This document shows positions 6,127-6,586 of a DNA stretch of 6,586 bases, in pieces; position 1 is the stretch's first letter; each line of letters opens with the position of its first letter. The position numbers and the translations under genes were made by a program. Location of the stretch: assembly GCA_029821415.1 (NCBI GenBank), contig JALGTJ010000059.1:1-6586 (forward strand), given 5' to 3'. The DNA comes from Candidatus Zipacnadia bacterium. Lineage in GTDB: Bacteria > Armatimonadota > Zipacnadia > Zipacnadales > Zipacnadaceae. The notes below the pieces were generated by a model. The model saw only the letters and a program-made list of their open reading frames with translations. It had not been told where the DNA came from and searched no databases.

Positions 6127-6173
6127 GGTGGCTGGTCCCTGCTTGGCAACCGGTAGCAGGTAGCCAGCTCACC
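6127..6173 (-). other. Predicted stem-loop between tRNA-Trp and secE
   Basis: On either strand three nested helices can form: GGTG (6127-6130) with CACC (6170-6173), CTGG (6132-6135) with CCAG (6164-6167), and CCTGC (6138-6142) with GCAGG (6156-6160). Small internal loops separate them and the apical loop has 13 nt. It ends 25 bases before the secE start and begins 25 bases after the tRNA 3' end on the transcript. There is no T run, so it is not an intrinsic terminator. It may protect the 5' end left when the tRNA is cut out of the transcript. Folding was judged by eye. Confidence 0.45.
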
Positions 6174-6198
6174 ACTGATATTGGAACAGACAGTTCTT

Positions 6199-6275
<77 letters not shown>

Positions 6276-6292
6276 GCATAGCGGCGAGTAGA

Positions 6293-6454
6293 CTACCGGC
6301 GCAGGCGCTTCTCCTCGTGCTTTGTATGATGGCCACATTTGGGGCAGAACTTGCTCAGTGCCAGATTGTCGGGCACGTTCTGCCGGTTCTTAGTGGTTAC
6401 ATAGTTGCGCATCCCGCACTCACTACACTGCAATATTATCTTAGTTTGGGGCAT
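6293..6454 (-). CDS. rpmG: 50S ribosomal protein L33
   Basis: A small protein of the large subunit near the E site. The 53-residue product reads MPQTKIILQCSECGMRNY at its start and ends KHEEKRLRR. It carries two CxxC pairs, C10-C13 and C37-C40, so it is the zinc-binding (C+) form. NYVTTKNR and LALSKFCPKCGHHT are family hallmarks. The ATG at 6454 has AGGAT eight bases upstream, overlapping the tuf stop codon. It is 11 bases behind tuf and 17 before tRNA-Trp. The protein is short and was identified directly from the translated sequence. Confidence 0.97.
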   Translation of the reverse strand: MPQTKIILQCSECGMRNYVTTKNRQNVPDNLALSKFCPKCGHHTKHEEKRLRR

Positions 6455-6465
6455 ATGTCAAAATC

Positions 6466-6586
6466 CTATTCTAGAACTTTCGTAACGACGCCGGCGCCGA
6501 CGGTATGTCCGCCCTCGCGGATGGCAAAACGCACGCCTTCGGTCATAGCAATAGGCTGAATTAACTCCACCGTGAATTGGGCGTTA
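6466..6586 (-). CDS. tuf: Elongation factor Tu, C-terminal end, cut by the right edge
   Basis: EF-Tu delivers aminoacyl-tRNA to the ribosome as a GTP complex. Only the last 39 residues are inside the window, ending at the TAG opposite 6466-6468. They read NAQFTVELIQPIAMTEGVRF followed by AIREGGHTVGAGVVTKVLE, the strongly conserved end of domain 3. The gene continues beyond base 6586. It is followed on the same strand by rpmG after 11 bases, so it heads or belongs to the same transcript as the L33-SecE-NusG-L11 genes. Confidence 0.97.
   Translation of the reverse strand, partial: NAQFTVELIQPIAMTEGVRFAIREGGHTVGAGVVTKVLE

Overview
The window is a bacterial chromosomal segment dominated by core translation, transcription and secretion genes. 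The minus-strand order tuf - rpmG - tRNA-Trp - secE - nusG - rplK - rplA - [L10 leader] - rplJ - rplL, with tRNA-Trp inside the operon and no rpoB after rplL, fits deep-branching bacteria such as Chloroflexota or Thermus-like lineages. I lean towards Chloroflexota, but this is inference from gene order and protein flavour and has not been tested. Most starts are preceded by clear Shine-Dalgarno sequences.

Layout, left to right. Positions 1-384 (+) hold the C-terminal part of ProA (gamma-glutamyl phosphate reductase). Positions 444-1464 (+) hold ProB (glutamate 5-kinase), whose N-terminal coding sequence is broken by an apparent deletion and frameshift, so it is annotated as a pseudogene or a sequence error. 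A hairpin terminator at 1486-1520 separates this proline pair from everything to the right, which reads on the minus strand. Positions 1577-1852 encode a small Pro/Gly-rich lipoprotein, and 1962-2846 a TPR-like protein placed directly behind rplL. Then come rplL, rplJ, a 237-nt leader region, rplA, rplK, nusG, secE, tRNA-Trp, rpmG and the 3' end of tuf, which runs off the right edge.

How it works together. EF-Tu, L33, tRNA-Trp, SecE, NusG, L11 and L1 appear to lie on one long transcript. A strong sigma-70-type promoter (TTGCAT, 17 bp, TATAAT) just after rplA starts a second transcript for rplJ-rplL. Its leader has the hallmarks of the L10 leader family: a kink-turn-like element, a multi-stem core and a terminator-like hairpin before the rplJ ribosome binding site. 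This suggests autoregulation by the L10-(L7/L12) complex. The TPR gene, 19 nt behind rplL with its own good ribosome binding site, is probably co-expressed with the stalk proteins.

I found no mobile element, CRISPR array, defence system or clearly new system. The points most worth a second look are the disrupted proB, the leader-attenuator upstream of rplJ, the uncharacterised TPR gene that takes the place usually held by rpoB, and a stem-loop between tRNA-Trp and secE. No stretch longer than 300 bases lacks a gene.
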